From positions 4,998,588 to 5,062,587 of the forward strand of contig OZ024785.1 of the NCBI GenBank assembly GCA_964017065.1: a stretch of DNA of 64,000 nt, written 5' to 3'. Positions 1 through 13,019 of the stretch are shown one piece after another; position 1 is the stretch's first letter, and each line of letters starts with the position of its first letter. This DNA comes from Haliclona indistincta. Lineage: Eukaryota > Porifera > Demospongiae > Haplosclerida > Chalinidae. The notes under the pieces are model-generated. The model made no database searches and was not told the DNA's origin. It worked only from the letters and a program-made list of their open reading frames with translations. The position numbers were made by a program, and so were the translations under genes.

Positions 1-291
1 GCCATACATACGAAAGAAATTATATTCACATCCTATAATATGAAGAAAGAAGATGAAGAAGTTAGTTAATAATATGTTAATTTATCACATGTCGCTATTC
101 GCTTATCACACGTAGTCTACTAGTAATGGACGAGGCAGTCCAGCAGTGCATAGACCGGAAATTGGACATTTGCTAAGTTTCTGCAAATACACATGAGTTG
201 GAAGAGCAGTTGATTCAGGTTTTGGTTACAAGACTGATGTTTCTGCACCCACTATATAGCTCTAGCTGATGTCCAATGGCTTGATGAGATA

Positions 292-950
292 ATGCAAGGT
301 CGGCTAGAACTGTCTGATGTTGTGATGCTGATTCTAGTCTTCCTCGATACAAAGAGTTGGGTACATGTATTTTTGGTTAGTAGTGAACTAGAGGAAGAGG
401 ATGACTTCACCGAGATACAAGAAGCAGTCGAATACCTCACTTCAAACTTCAGAGAGCCACTAGAGGCCAAAGGTGTTGCCCTTGCAAGCATTCAAGAAGA
501 GATCGTTCTCTATGACAGAAAGTACCTTAGCATAGGTACAGAATCATATCAGAAGATCTGGTACAAGCTACACACAATTCCTGATGCTAGGAAATTGCCT
601 AACTTGCTTCGTCAATGTGAGCTTCTGTTCAGTCTACCGTTTTCTAATAGGCATGTGGAGAGTATGTTCTCAGCATTGGGGATTGTGAGGACTAACAGAA
701 GAACCAAACTCAAGACTAGAGAAAGGAAAAAGGACCTCTACTTTCCAACTTTATGGCTAACAAAGCAGTGAGCATGTGGTGGGAAGCATGCAAGACAACA
801 AGAAGGGTCAGTCAAGCAACTAGAAAAGAGTACCAACAGAGGAAGGAGCAGACTGAGACAACACCTGACACACAAGAGGAATCTAATTCAATTGCACTAG
901 AAGATTGGTTTGGTCAATGTGCCGAGGAGTCAGAGATTGATTCAGACTAA
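292..950 (+). pseudogene. hAT-family transposase, C-terminal remnant
   Basis: Two overlapping frames (292-771 and 753-950) together read like the C-terminal end of a hAT transposase-derived protein of the ZNF862/KIAA0543-like kind. The motif LPFSNRHVESMFSALG is the hAT dimerisation signature (compare the usual S.ER.FS pattern), followed by a basic stretch and then a Trp-Trp segment (VSMWWEA) common at the ends of these proteins. The frame changes near 753-771, so this is a broken fragment. No N-terminal half, catalytic core or terminal inverted repeat was found upstream within the window. It could also be a domesticated hAT-derived gene whose start lies outside the window. Confidence 0.6.
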
Positions 951-2583
951 TCACAGTACTCTATGACACTTTTTGCAACCATTGTCACTTCAGTATTCAT
1001 TATAATTCACAGTCAATATCAATCAATAATATTAACAATAATAATTAGTATTAATAATGCAATGAATATTAATTACAGGACAAAGTAGTAGAAAGATCTG
1101 TGGAAGGACCACAAAAAATTATTATTAATGACAGACAACACCATAATGAACACAAGATGAATGCACATATAAGTAGCAAGGTTTAATTTCAGTTACTTAT
1201 TTTAGTTAGCAAGTACACTAGTCCTAATACGAGCTCAAGTCATAGATAGGTAATGCTTCAATGTTGTTATCATGTATGTGTACAGTTGTTTGGTTGTTAA
1301 AATCATTGAAACTGAATAATATGAATAGTCCGCCATCAGGTTTGGATCGAGGGATTAATATTACCGAAACAGGAGTCTGTAAGACAGGATGCTTGATGTT
1401 CTTAATAAAACAATTACAGGCGTTATGGCAAGCACTTTTTTGAAGTGTCACATTCAAACAGAAAACAATGATGTAATGTTATTCTTACACCGATCGAAAA
1501 GAGAATAATCGCAGACAACAAAACACTAGTGCAGGTACATGTATTTCAAGAAGTTGCTACACCTATGGTCACAAGCATAACAATCAATGTCAATGTCAAT
1601 GTTAATCAGTCAGACACAAGGATGCCTTGCTGGTGAGCCTGACAACACCTTTATCACAGACAAGTTGGCAGAGGAACATACCCCTACCACTGTTTTAAAA
1701 CACAGCAGACAAAGTATTAGGAACTTGTGCTTACAAGACATGTTCCCACCAGTTGTAACATGTAAACATGAATAAAATACACTCATTGTTACTTTACTAG
1801 AGTAGTGTGGACAAACATAAAAAATTGATGATAGGTCTCACCAAAGTGTCTGCAAAACTACTAGTCAGGGCTCAAGGTGCAATACATATCAATGGGTCAA
1901 CATTTCCTCTTCGCTTAGACGACTTTACATAGGCGCCTGCTCCATCGCTCACAGGCATTTCACCAATCAGAACGTATTCTATGCCACGCACGCCCCAGGG
2001 AAGGTTAATTATATTACTAGTTACTACATCCGCATGGGTCACAATAATCCATATTACTATGTTAATAATTACAAACACAACCATCATGTACCGGATTATG
2101 ATTCACTGTTGCATGCTCATCACTCTTGCTTGAAATCCATTCAGATGTTCCCCAGTGTCATTATGTTCCACCGACAAAACAAATATCTGAGCAAGTAGAT
2201 CACTAGTGATTATCATGCTATAGTATAATTATTATCTACTGCTTGATAAATTTAGTATTTGTACTTACAATGGATTTCTGCAATGTCCAGCCGGGACACC
2301 TTGCATGGTGCTGCAGTCTCCTTCAGTCTCAACTAACAGTCTATAGAACACAGAATAACTACATGTGATCCAGCTAAGCAATAGTACAGAATGGCTATCT
2401 AGAACATCACAAAACATTGCTAGAAGTCTTACCGAGTTAGAAAAATTAGTGCGTGAGCTTGAACTTCAGTTTTGCGCCACGCTGGACGGGCAATTTCTTC
2501 ACATGGATAGGTTTTGAAACAATGTCATTACTCTTGATGTCATCACAGCGTCCTTTGTGAAAACACGCTCTCGCTTCACACCA
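951..2583. other. AT-rich spacer without a recognised gene
   Basis: Short frames under 80 codons occur on both strands but none has a recognisable domain or convincing splice context. No repeat structure was noticed by eye. Confidence 0.5.
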
Positions 2584-4059
2584 ATGACTTCAAGCAAAAT
2601 GAGTACAGCTGTCCTGATGTACCTGCAGAGCGCCAAAGGGTTGAACCGCGTAGTCTCAGCAGATCCAGTGGCGTAGGAAGATATTTTCGAAAATGATGCA
2701 CTAGTTAATCATGAGTTAATAGAAGTGGGCGCGAAACGTGACCGAAAAATGTTGCTAATTAATTATTCATGATTATGCAATTTACAGTACGTTGTGCCGC
2801 GAATTTGCAGTCTTGATCTTGGTTGGTCTTGCTGAGACGGCTGCGTGGACGATCGCCTTGAAAATATGCAGTCCTATGGCCAGCGTACCGTACTGTAATT
2901 ATTCCTACGCCACTGAGATCCAAAGGAGTTTGGAGGAGTCATTGGTAAGCAACACAATCATTATTATGTAAATGTGTTGCTGCAACTATTATTATAATTA
3001 TTCGCGAATTCTTCCAGCTAAACTGATCAAGTGTGTCACTTCATATCATTAAATTGATTGTCGCTTGGAAACAGCATCATATTTTCTCAATAAGGTGGTC
3101 ACATAGAAGCATTAACACACACTCGCTCATATTCACAAATGCATGTACTCTTGCTATTGTGTGCCTTTGCATTGTGACTGATAATAATTATTTATTGTCT
3201 GGTATTGTATTCTTGTAGTTGGAGTCTACGCATATGACTATCTTTACTGGCTGCATCTCTCAATATCAGTTCACCTGTTCCAACAGAGATGCTATGAGCA
3301 CTTCGGACACTGTTCATCAGATACGTTTCCCAGTGGAGTGATCAGGAGAAGGCTAGAGCTTACTGCATGGTCAACAAAGTAGTCAAACTAGACCAGAAGG
3401 TGAGTTATCCATTTTACAACTAAATTCTTCGGTTCTTTAAGGTTTGTTGTACCAAAGTGTTGCATCCCATTCGTTGCCGGATTCTCTAGTCTGTCTATGT
3501 GTTCCGCTCTTGGGAAATCAGTTTTAATTCTTCATAATTGCAGAAATTGTTCTGTCATTCCTAGACTTTTTGCAGTCAAGGTTTAGTGTCATGATGTAGT
3601 GGAGTCCTCATTGTGTTATATAGTACTCTTATTGGGATTCTAGTCTGTGAATAAATGTGTCAGTAGAATCTCTAGATTTTTCATGTCATCTGTTTTATCT
3701 GCTACTCACTACTCTCACATGTAAGGCTAGTCAGGGACCAGAAAGGAAAGACGTAGACAAGTATTTTCAATTTAGAGCAAAACCTACATTACACCTGTAC
3801 CATAAGAAAACTGGCTACACACTGTAAATCTTTGTCCACTATCCCTTACTACCCTTGGTTGAGTCTGTGCTGAGAGGGAGTCCCAATTTTCTCCCATGGC
3901 ATGAGTTTGACCTGCGGCGGGCCCATCAGTTAATATTCCTCCAGCCATCTACCACTGAAGCAGACTATGGTCTCTGGCTCACTAAGATCCTCAAGCCCTA
4001 TCCTATCACACATCAAGCTAGACTACTCTATATACTGACTGGACCAGTAGATGATGCTG
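2584..4059 (+). pseudogene. FBXO47-like gene, decayed copy 1
   Basis: Clearly homologous to the copies at 16303 and 39073, but broken. The end of exon 1 (from 2584) is split by a 250-bp transposon (2666-2915). Exon 2 (near 3019-3094) has a TAA where the intact copies have a Ser codon. Exon 3 (from about 3220) is frameshifted. Exon 4 (3858-4059) keeps its 202-nt length and an open frame (WLTKILKPYPI motif), but its splice acceptor has lost the A of AG (cccttgg instead of cccttagg). Exons 5-7 are absent: the sequence passes straight into the 3' flank of zinc-finger gene A. The F-box part of exon 1 is also missing. It looks like the truncated remnant of a tandem unit. Confidence 0.85.
2666..2915. 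mobile_element. 250-bp non-autonomous hAT-like MITE
   Basis: The ends are inverted repeats (CAGTGGCGTAGGAA and TTCCTACGCCACTG), flanked by a 5-bp direct repeat AGATC at 2661-2665 and 2916-2920. It interrupts exon 1 of the FBXO47-like pseudogene, and the intact paralogues lack it, so the empty site is known. The CAGTGGCGTA end and 5-bp duplication match those of the large hAT element at 26424-34146, so the two probably use the same transposase group. It encodes no protein. Confidence 0.85.
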
Positions 4060-4279
4060 GTTAGTGAGATGTGAGAGAGAGAATTGTGTTATTTAGTAAT
4101 CAATACACGAGTATTAGAAAAGCATTTAATGGGCATTCGATAGAACTGCTACACATTCCAACGGTATCAATGAATATAGATTGATCATAAATAATTATTG
4201 CTTGAATAACGAACAGTGTGATACACCATTGCACCCTATAGCTAAAGTAGTTGATCCACTCAATGACGAGCTGACCAGA

Positions 4280-7216
4280 TCAATGCTTTCTCTGCTTATG
4301 TCTATTACAATTTGAACGCAAGGTAAAGCATTGCCCACATATATCACACGAGTATGGCTTCTCTCCAGTGTGAGTTCGGATGTGACATCGCAAATCGTCA
4401 GCACTATGTTTGGTAGAGTATGGACAATGAGGGCACTGGTGTACCTTAGCTCGATCAGTTGAATGCTTTAAACGCATATGGCGAGAGAGATGCGCAGACT
4501 GAGTAAAGCTGTGCCCACATTTCTCACACGAGTAAGGTTTTTCTCCAGTGTGAGTTCGGATGTGACGTTGCAAATCTTCAGCACTATGTTTGGTAGAGTA
4601 TGGACAATGAGGGCACTGGTGTACTTTAGCTTGATCAGTTGAATGCTTTGAACGCATATGGGTACTGAGATGCGCAGACTGAGAAAAGCTGTGCCCACAT
4701 TTCTCACACGAGTAAGGTTTTTCTCCAGTGTGAGTTCGGATGTGACGTTGCAAATCTTTAGCACTATGTTTGGTAGAATACGGACAATGAGGGCACTGGT
4801 GTACTTTAGCTTGATCAGTTGAATGCTTTGAACGCATATGGCGAGAGAGATGCGCAGATTGAGTAAAGCTGTGCCCACATTTCTCACACGAGTATGGTTT
4901 CTCTCCAGTGTGAGTACGGATATGATTTTTCAAATGTTGAGATTTTTTGGCTACGTAAGAACAGTGAGGACACTGGTGTGGACAAGGTCGAGATGAGCGA
5001 GAGAAACTATAGTTTAACATTTCCGTAGCATGCATGTGGGCTTGACTACTCAGTGCAGTACTGTGGTCAGAGGTCACATCCTGTTCTACGGCCTGCAAAG
5101 CAAAACATGATTTTTATAAGGAAAGTATATAATCAATGCACTGCATACGCAAACTGACCTCTTCACAATGTTGATCACTATCTTCATCATTTGTCACATC
5201 TTGTTCTACATTATCTGACATATCTTGGTCTTCTTCTGTCACTTTGTCCTCTTCCATCACCACCTCATGACTCATAGCCACACCCACATCACCGGCTTCA
5301 CTACAACTAGTCTATTAGATAATACAAAGGCATCACCATCACACTGTACATGTACTTACAGGAAAGTCAGGGCACTGGTATTTCTCTGCTTTTTCTTCGT
5401 CATTGTTTAGTTGATACTCATTCTCCAATTCAACCTGGTCTTCCTCTGTAAGTCTATCCTCCTCCATTAGCACTATCTGACAATCTCCATGCTGTGTGTT
5501 GTTCTCAGCCACTTGAACATGATCATCGGAGAACATTTTGCAATAGGCCTGTTTAGCGTTCTGCATACGATGATCTAATTGTGCAAATATTTAAAGTGGA
5601 CAGTGTAAATGCATTTTTTAACTCACAAACAGTCTCTACTGTGACCAGTTCAATGAGAGGGTTGAGTGAGTGTATCTGATCACTGACGACTGATAGCTCC
5701 TCAAATAGCTCACCCAGCCTCTGATAATAGAGAGAGAGGCAGTGCAGCAGGCAGGGTGAGTAAGGTTGGTACCTTATGATGACTCATACTGCTTTCCTCA
5801 TCTCTCATCTTGTGTATGCACACACACGTTACAATGGAGTATCGTAGCTGCAGCAAGTACTGTAGATTCACATCACTCCACTCCTGTTGCTGCTCCTCAA
5901 AGCCACGCCTCTTCTTGTTGACTGCATCCTCTGTGACCAGCTGTATACACTCTGAACAGACCCTCACAGTACATGCTAGTATAGTGTCTCAGCTAGCCAC
6001 ACCTTCCATAGTGTCCAAGATACTGATGGCTGCCTCTAAGCGTGTGTCCTGGTCTGCAGTATTGAGCTCTGAGAACACATCATAGTACTTCTGTGTGAGA
6101 GAGTCAACTATTGGCATGCCACACCCACTCACTCACCATGCCTATTGTCTCGATCCATTGTTCTTCATGATCGATCAATGACGACAGTGTCCTCCGTCGA
6201 TCCTCTAACTCTTTCAACTCTGACCTGGCCTTTGTCAATCTTTCTCTCACTTCTGTTTCCTCTACTCGTTGCTCTATCATGCTGTTCTCCAGATGCCATA
6301 TCCTCTCACTCAGCTGCTCCTGTCTCTCAAGATTAGTGAACCTCTTTGTCTTCAGTTCAGTCATTGTTGCTGTGAACTCCACATCATGTAAATCACTCTT
6401 GAGTTTCTCTGTGTAAGTGCACTAGTACATCAGTATATTGTGTGACGTGTGTCTCTTACTGATCTTGTCTGCACTACTCTCATACACAGCTCTCTCCTGC
6501 TCCACAATCTCCTTCTCCATTAGCTCCAATGCTTCAACACGTTGCTTCTCTAGTTCCTCAAGAGTCACTGTATCCTCTTCCTCCTGCTCTCTCCTATTCA
6601 CCAGCTCACAGTTCCTCACAGCTTCTTCAATAGCCTCCTCTGTAAGTAGATAATGGTTGTTTACTTAAAATAGCAATATAAAAATCTTGACTTGAAAACA
6701 AAATTTTTAACAAGTTGTAACAAGCATCAAATAGTTTTGATGTCTACCTGAGCATTTTTCACATTTCTTCAACTCCTCTCTCATCATATCTTCCTCTCCC
6801 TCCACTAAACTATTCAAGTAGCTCTTGTAAGCTCTGCCATACCCGTCTAGTGCTGGTGTGTGTGGGACCAGTCGTCCATAGTTGTAAGCAAGGTCAAGAT
6901 GGTTGAGTACTTGAGTGGGTGTAGCCGTAGGGAGTTTGTGAGTGTGAGCTAGTGAGAGGACCTGGTCAATCTTGGCTAGCAGTTGGTGAGGAATGGCTGA
7001 AGGGAAGAAAGGATCATTCACCGCATACTACAACCAGCTACTATGCTAACCATCGCCACGTGTAGCTGATGACGTCACGGTTTCTGCTACATAGAGCCGT
7101 CTAGCGGACAGATCGTTCACTATACGAGGAGGACAACGTTACTAGTACACTATACACGAGACAAACTTACCAGATCTGCTCAACAGCTCGGTACTGCAGC
7201 AACTTGTGAAATACAT
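4280..7216 (-). CDS. Ten-exon coiled-coil C2H2 zinc-finger protein, paralogue A (762 aa)
   Basis: Exons (high to low): 7171-7216, 6748-6996, 6460-6639, 6137-6408, 6003-6090, 5773-5951, 5627-5720, 5360-5574, 5159-5311, 4280-5092; total 2289 nt, open throughout. The tiny first exon (starting [11 protein letters not shown]) splices through a phase-1 GTAAGT donor to an acceptor preceded by a pyrimidine tract. Exon 2 encodes a conserved N-terminal module of unknown family. Exons 3-4 are Glu/Lys/Arg-rich and predicted coiled coil, exons 8-9 acidic. The last exon holds eight C2H2 fingers with TGEKPYSC linkers, alternating two finger types in 180-bp units. The family is most likely nuclear DNA-binding, but its target is unknown. 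In this paralogue the array is short but every Cys/His pair is kept and the usual KQRKH end is present. Confident in gene and exons; function inferred from the fingers. Confidence 0.88.
7057..7077. promoter_or_regulatory. E-box plus CRE-like pair in intron 1 of gene A
   Basis: CACGTG (7057-7062) and the palindrome TGACGTCA (7070-7077) lie 7 bp apart, just downstream of exon 1. The same pair is at 48499-48504 and 48512-48519 in gene D. In B and C the E-box is kept but the CRE core is altered (TGACGCCA and TGACTTCA). Conservation between paralogues fits a promoter-proximal element binding bHLH and CREB/ATF factors, but it could be simple common descent. Confidence 0.45.
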
Positions 7217-9436
7217 GGCCTCAAGGCTCGAACACGCGTCATGAAAAGTGGGTGTGTCGTATGCGCGAAATTCAAGCATAGACAGTATTCAAGCATGCAA
7301 TGAGTGGTTGTAGTGCTAGCGAACTATGTCATGGCATAGATGGCCATGGTAAGGCATGGTAACTCTTTACCTTTCCTGGTATCGTCTATTTCTCACTAAT
7401 AGTATTTCAGTAAGATATTCTCCTGCGGACCTCACATGTAGTACTAAATCAAAGCACACTATCATACAAATTCGTTTGACATTATTCTCATTTTTCATCA
7501 TAATTGAATCTGTTCATTTAGAACCAGTTATTGTTTATCACGTACAGCATGGCAGCTGTGAGATAGCCAACTCAATTTTTGTAGTTCTTCATTTGAGGGT
7601 TAATGGTCACCACTGCTGTTATCTTGGACGTCGGTTGACCCAAGCAACAGGAGAAGAGGAGGCCACAGTCCGCATACTACAAAGAATGTCAGTTACTGTT
7701 CAACGAGGAAATGCTGCCTCTGTCATGGGTTCCCTTGGCTCTGCTCCTCACCTTATGTTAGCTAGATAGGTTTTGTATTACATTCAATTCTGTGTTATAA
7801 CTTTTAATCTGCTTCACATGCATCATTAATACATTAATACATCATTAATAGTTGTGTACACGTGAATGATTAATTTTCGCAAATTTATCTCCTAAAATTT
7901 AAATGTGCGCAAAAAATACAAGCAGACAAATCCTAATGCTTGATCCTCACTTGCACACACACAAAGCAATAATTATGCTCTTGTAATATCTTATTGTGAT
8001 GATGTCACAGAGCTTAGCAATACACTTCTTGAATCACAGATTCACAATACAATGAACAATGAACAACAGAAATTGACAAAATAAATAGAGCTACATGTAT
8101 ATCACAAGACATATTATACAGACAGACAGACTGACTGGTGCTTCGCTACACCTAATAACAGTCTGTCACATCTTTCCTTCTTATCTCTATCATCTCTCTG
8201 AAAAAAATTGGTTGGAAGGACGACAATCACAAGTCAAATGGCAGTTTTTCGGAGTGGAATCCGTAGAAACAGCACTGTTGGCTGTCATCGGTTGAATGTG
8301 ACACAAAGCACGTTTGCGGTCGTCTTAGTGCAATAAGTGAGCAATATGGGATTTTATAGCATAGGCGAACTCTTTGACCTAGGTATAGTTTGAAGGCAGT
8401 TCCCAATGTTCGATGCCCACATTCACTATAATAATATTTTTCTTCTCCAGATCTTGAAGAACGAGTCAAAATGAAAAAAGGATCTATGAAAACATGAACA
8501 TTATCTTACATGTTATTTGTTCTGACAGGTATATTGTATTATCAAAATTAATTTATTAATTGCTCATTCAAAATAATTATTGAGTAGCAAGGGATGGGTT
8601 TACTAAATTTAGCAGAATCAGTGCTATAATTATTGTTGATGTGTGCAGTGACTGATGTCATCCCAACAGCTCACTCATAAAGAATTTTAACTACATACAC
8701 ACTATGCTACAGAATAGCACACCTGCAACTTTAACTGGGATTTGATTCTTGGTGATAAAGAATATTGAACACCAACTTGAGGTGTCCATGCCCTCTCTTG
8801 TTGATGACAGGGGCAGTGTGAAAATACGGATTCCAATTCGTGCTACGTTGTCGATTCATAATAATCTTAAGCTTTGTAGCCCAGGAAGGTACTACTAGTG
8901 TTATATATCCCATACTTAAACATCTTCTACAGAAAGCTTAGAAAGTTCCACCCAAGTAAACTAAAATAATATTTATTTGCAAAACTGGCAATACATGGTC
9001 ATTATGCAATTTATGTGAGCAGATTGGAGAAATATAACGGGGTTCACTTCGCTCTTGCAATTTTTGAACGCATGCTTGTTTGAAATGGCTGCTACTCGGT
9101 CAAACATTACTGAAACGCAATGAAATTTAATAGCAATGATGATATGTGGTGAGAGACAGATGTTTTTTGATTATTTTCACCCAGTCCCAAAACATACCGT
9201 AACGATTAAACAAATTTCATACTGTACATGTATAGTGACAGGTCATGTTGCTATAGTAACGATGGTTTATGCAAAAGAATATTATTAGATGGATCATAAA
9301 TAATTATTGCTTGAATAATGAACAGTGCATGATGATACACCACTGCACAGTATAGCTAAAGTAGTTGATCCTGAAGAGCTGATAAGATCAATGCTTTCTC
9401 TGCTTACAATTTGAACGCAAGGTGAAGCACTGCATA
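7217..9436. other. Spacer of the tandem unit lacking EGF and FBXO47 segments
   Basis: The first ~600 bp are the 5' flank shared by all the C2H2 genes (compare 12670-13010, 34630-35030, 48660-49020). From about 7850 the sequence matches the spacer downstream of the FBXO47-like genes (compare 19912 onward and 51045 onward), including the GACA-type tract near 8117. So the whole EGF/FBXO47 interval is missing here, as after an internal deletion or unequal exchange. The frame at 7356-7769 has no recognisable domain and I do not call it. Confidence 0.6.
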
Positions 9437-12400
9437 TCACACGACTAAGGTTTCTTCTCCAGTGTGAGTTCGGAAGTGACTTTGAAAATCTCCAGCACTA
9501 TGTTTGGTAGAGTATGGGCAATGAGGGCACTGGTGTACCTTAGCTTGATTAGTTGAATGCTTTGTACACATATGGCGAGAGAGACTAGCTGACTGAGAAA
9601 AGCGCTGCCCACATTCCTCACATGAGTACGGCTTCTCTCCAGTGTGAGTTCGGATGTGACGTTGCAAAATCATATCACTATGTTTGGTAGAGTATGGACA
9701 ATGAGGGCACTGGTGTACCTCAGCTTGATTAGTTGAATGCTTTGTACGCATATGGCGAGAGAGACTAGCTGACTGAGTAAAGCATTGCCCACATTCCTCA
9801 CACGAGTAAGGTTTCTCTCCAGTGTGAGTACGGATATGATTTCGCAAATCTTTAGCACTATGTTTGGAAGAGTATGGACAATGAGGGCACTGGTGTACCT
9901 TAGCTTGATCAGTTGAATGCTTTGTACGCATATGGCGAGAGAGAGTAGCTGACTGAGCAAAGCATTGCCCACATTCCTCACAAGAGTAAGGTTTCTCTCC
10001 AGTGTGAATATGGATATGTTTTCGCAAATCATTAGCACTATGTTTGGTAGAGTATGGACAATGAGGGCACTGGTGTACCTTAGCTTGATCAGTTGAATGC
10101 TTTGTACGCATATGGCGAGAGAGACTAGCTGACTGAGTAAAGCATTGCCCACATTCCTCACACGAGTATGGCTTCTTTCCAGTGTGAGTTCGGATGTGAC
10201 GTTGCAAATCTTGAGCACTATGTTTGGTAGAGTATGGACAATGAGGGCACTGGTGTACCTTAGTTTGATCAGTTGAATGCTTTGTACGCATATGATAAGA
10301 GAGACTACCTGACTGAGCAAACCTATGACCACATTCCTCACACGAGTATGGTTTCTCTCCAGTGTGAGTATAGATATGGTTTTTCAAATGGTGAGATCTC
10401 TTTGCTACGTAAGGACAGTGAGGGCACTGGTATGACTTGTTTAGACGAGGACGAGACGAACTTGATTTCGGATGCTTTGAAATTTTCGTAGTGTACATGT
10501 AGGCTTGACTACTCAGTGCGGTACTGTGGTCTGAGATCACATCCTGTTCTGCGGCCTGCAAAGCAAAAAATGATTTTTTATGAGGAAAGTAATCAATGCA
10601 CTGCATATGCAAGCTGACCTCCACTTCACAATGTTGATCACTATCTTCATCATTTGTCACATCTTGTTCTACATTATCTGACATATCTTGGTCTTCTTCT
10701 GTCACTTTGTCCTCTTCCGTCACCACATGATGACTCATAGCCACACCCACATCACCGGCTTCACTACAACTAGTCTATTAGATAATACAAAGGCATCACC
10801 ATCACACTATACATGTACTTACAGGAAAGTCAGGGCACTGGTATTTCTCTGCAATTTCTTCGTCATTCTTTTGTTGGTTCTCATTCTCCAATTCAACCTG
10901 GTCTTCCTCTGCAAGTCTATCCTCCTCCATTAGCACTATCTGACAATCTCCATGCTGTGTATTGTTCTCAGCCACTTGAACATGATCATCGGAGAAAGTT
11001 TTGCAATAGGCCTGTTTAGCGTTCTGCATACGATGATCTAATTGTACAAATATTTAAAGTCGACAGTGTAAATGCTTTTGTTGACTCACAAACAGTCTCT
11101 ACTGTGACCAGTTCAATGAGAGGGTTGAGTGAGTGTATCTGATGACTGACGACTGATAGCTCCTCAAATAGCTCACCCAGTCTCTGATAATAGAGAGAGA
11201 CAGTGCAGCAGGCAGGGTGAGTAAGGTTGGTACCTTATCATGACTCTCACTGCTTTCCTCATCTCTCGTCTTGTGTATGCACACACACGTTACAATGGAG
11301 TATCGTAGCTGCAGCAAGTACTGTAGCTTCACATCACTCCATTCCTGTTGCCGCTCCTCAAGGCCACGCCTCTTCTTGTTGACTGCGTCCTCTGTGACCA
11401 TCTGTATACACTCTGAACAGACCATCACAGTACATGCTAGTATAGTGTCTCAGCTAGCCACACCTTCCATAGTGTCCAAGATACTGATGGCTGCCTCTAA
11501 GTGTGTGTCCTGGTCAGCAGTATTGAGCTCTGAGAACACATCATAGTACTTCTGTGTGAGAGAGTCACCTATTGGCAAGCCACACCCACTCACTCACCAT
11601 ACCCATTGTCTCGATCCATTGTTCTTCATGATCGATCAATGATGATAGTGTCCTCCGTCGATCCTCTAACTCTTTCAACTCTGACCTGGCCTTCGTCAAT
11701 GTTTCTCTCATTTCTGTTTCCTCTACTTGTTGCTCTATCACGCTGTTCTCCAGATGCCATATCCTCTCACTCAGCTGCTCCTGTCTCCCAAGGTTAGTGA
11801 ACCTCTTTGTCTTCAGTTCAGTCATTGTTGCTGTGAACTCCACATCATGTAGTTCACTCTTGAGTTTCTCTGTGTGAGTGCATTAGTACATCAGTATAAT
11901 TATTGTGTAACGTGTGTCTCTTACTGATCTTGTCTGCCATACTCTCATACACAGCTCTCTCCTTCTCCACTAGCTCCAATGCTTCAACACGTTGCTTCTC
12001 TAGTTCCTCAAGAGTCACTGTATCCTCTTCCTCCTGCTCTCTCCTCTTCACCAGCTCACAGTTCCTCACAGCTTCTTCAATAGCCTCCTCTGTACGTAGA
12101 TAATGGTTGTTTACTTAAAATAGCAATAAAAAAATCTAGACTTGACAACAAATTTTTAACAAGTTGTAACAAGCATCAAACAGTTTTGATGTCTACCTGA
12201 GCATTGTTCACATTTTTTCAACTTCTCTATCGTCCTATCTTTCTCTCCCTCCACTAAACTATTCAAGTAGCTCTTTAAAGCTCTTCCATACTTGTCCAGT
12301 ACTGGTGTGAGTGGGACCAATCGACCATAGTTGTAAGCAAGGTCAAGATGGTTGAGTACTTTAGTGGGTGTAACTGTAGGGAGGTTGTGAGTGTGAGCTA

Positions 12401-12665
12401 GTAAGAGGACCTGGTCAATCTTGGCTAGCAGTTGGTGAGGAATGGCTGAAGGGAAGAGAGGATCATTCACCGCATACTACAACCAGCTACTATGCTAACC
12501 ATCGCCACGTGTAGCTGATGACGCCACTGTTTCTGCTACATAGCGGCGTCTAGCGGACATATCGTTCCCTATACGAGGAGGACAACGTTACTAGTACACT
12601 ATACACGAGACAGACTTACCAGATCTGCTCAACAGCTCGGTACTGCAGCAACTTGTGAAGGACAT
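9437..12665 (-). CDS. Ten-exon coiled-coil C2H2 zinc-finger protein, paralogue B (860 aa, last finger lost)
   Basis: Exons: 12620-12665, 12197-12445, 11925-12089, 11598-11869, 11464-11551, 11234-11412, 11090-11183, 10823-11037, 10619-10774, 9437-10555; 2583 nt, open. Same order and phases as paralogue A; exon 3 is 15 nt shorter and exon 9 three nt longer. Eleven complete C2H2 fingers remain. The twelfth, which in A and C ends the protein ([12 protein letters not shown] type), is broken by small insertions and deletions near 9425-9450, so the frame stops right after the TGEE linker. Intron 9 (10556-10618) is 63 nt and has no in-frame stop, so retaining it would only add 21 residues. A plausible working gene with a shortened array, or an early pseudogene. 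Confidence 0.82.
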
Positions 12666-13019
12666 GGACTCCAGGCTCGAACACGCGTCACGTAAACTGA
12701 AAGTGGGTGTGTCGTATGCGCGCGAAATTCAAGCATGCAATGAGTGGTTGTAGTGCTAGCGAACTATGTGCCCCTTGGTCATGGTGACTCTTTACCTTTC
12801 CTGGTATCGTCTATTTCTCACTAATAGTTTTTCAGTAAGATATTCTCCTGCGGACCTCACATGTAGTACTAAATCAAAGCACACTATCATACAAATTCGT
12901 TTGACATTATTCTCATTTTTCATCATAATAGAATCTGTTCATTTAGAATCAGTTATTGTTTATCACGTACAGCATGGCAGCTGTGAGATAGCCACTCTTT
13001 TTTTTTAGTTCTTCATTTG

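Noticed and set aside
6707..7021. Starting the C2H2 protein at an MNDPFFPS-type codon in exon 2
   Set aside because: The codon is GTG, not ATG, in the copies checked. A pyrimidine tract plus AG precedes the following codons, and a GTAAGT donor upstream gives a conserved ATG exon (MSFTSCC type) joining in phase.
7356..7769. 137-codon plus-strand frame
   Set aside because: Lies in the shared 5' flank; the paralogous flanks at 12766 and 34790 do not keep it open beyond about 80 codons.
9670..10341. Long reverse-strand frame of repeated hydrophobic segments (similar ones at 4468, 23896, 24280, 45882)
   Set aside because: Shadow frame of the 180-bp zinc-finger units; the periodic 'membrane-like' segments come from the CPHC and HMRTKHS codons read one base off.
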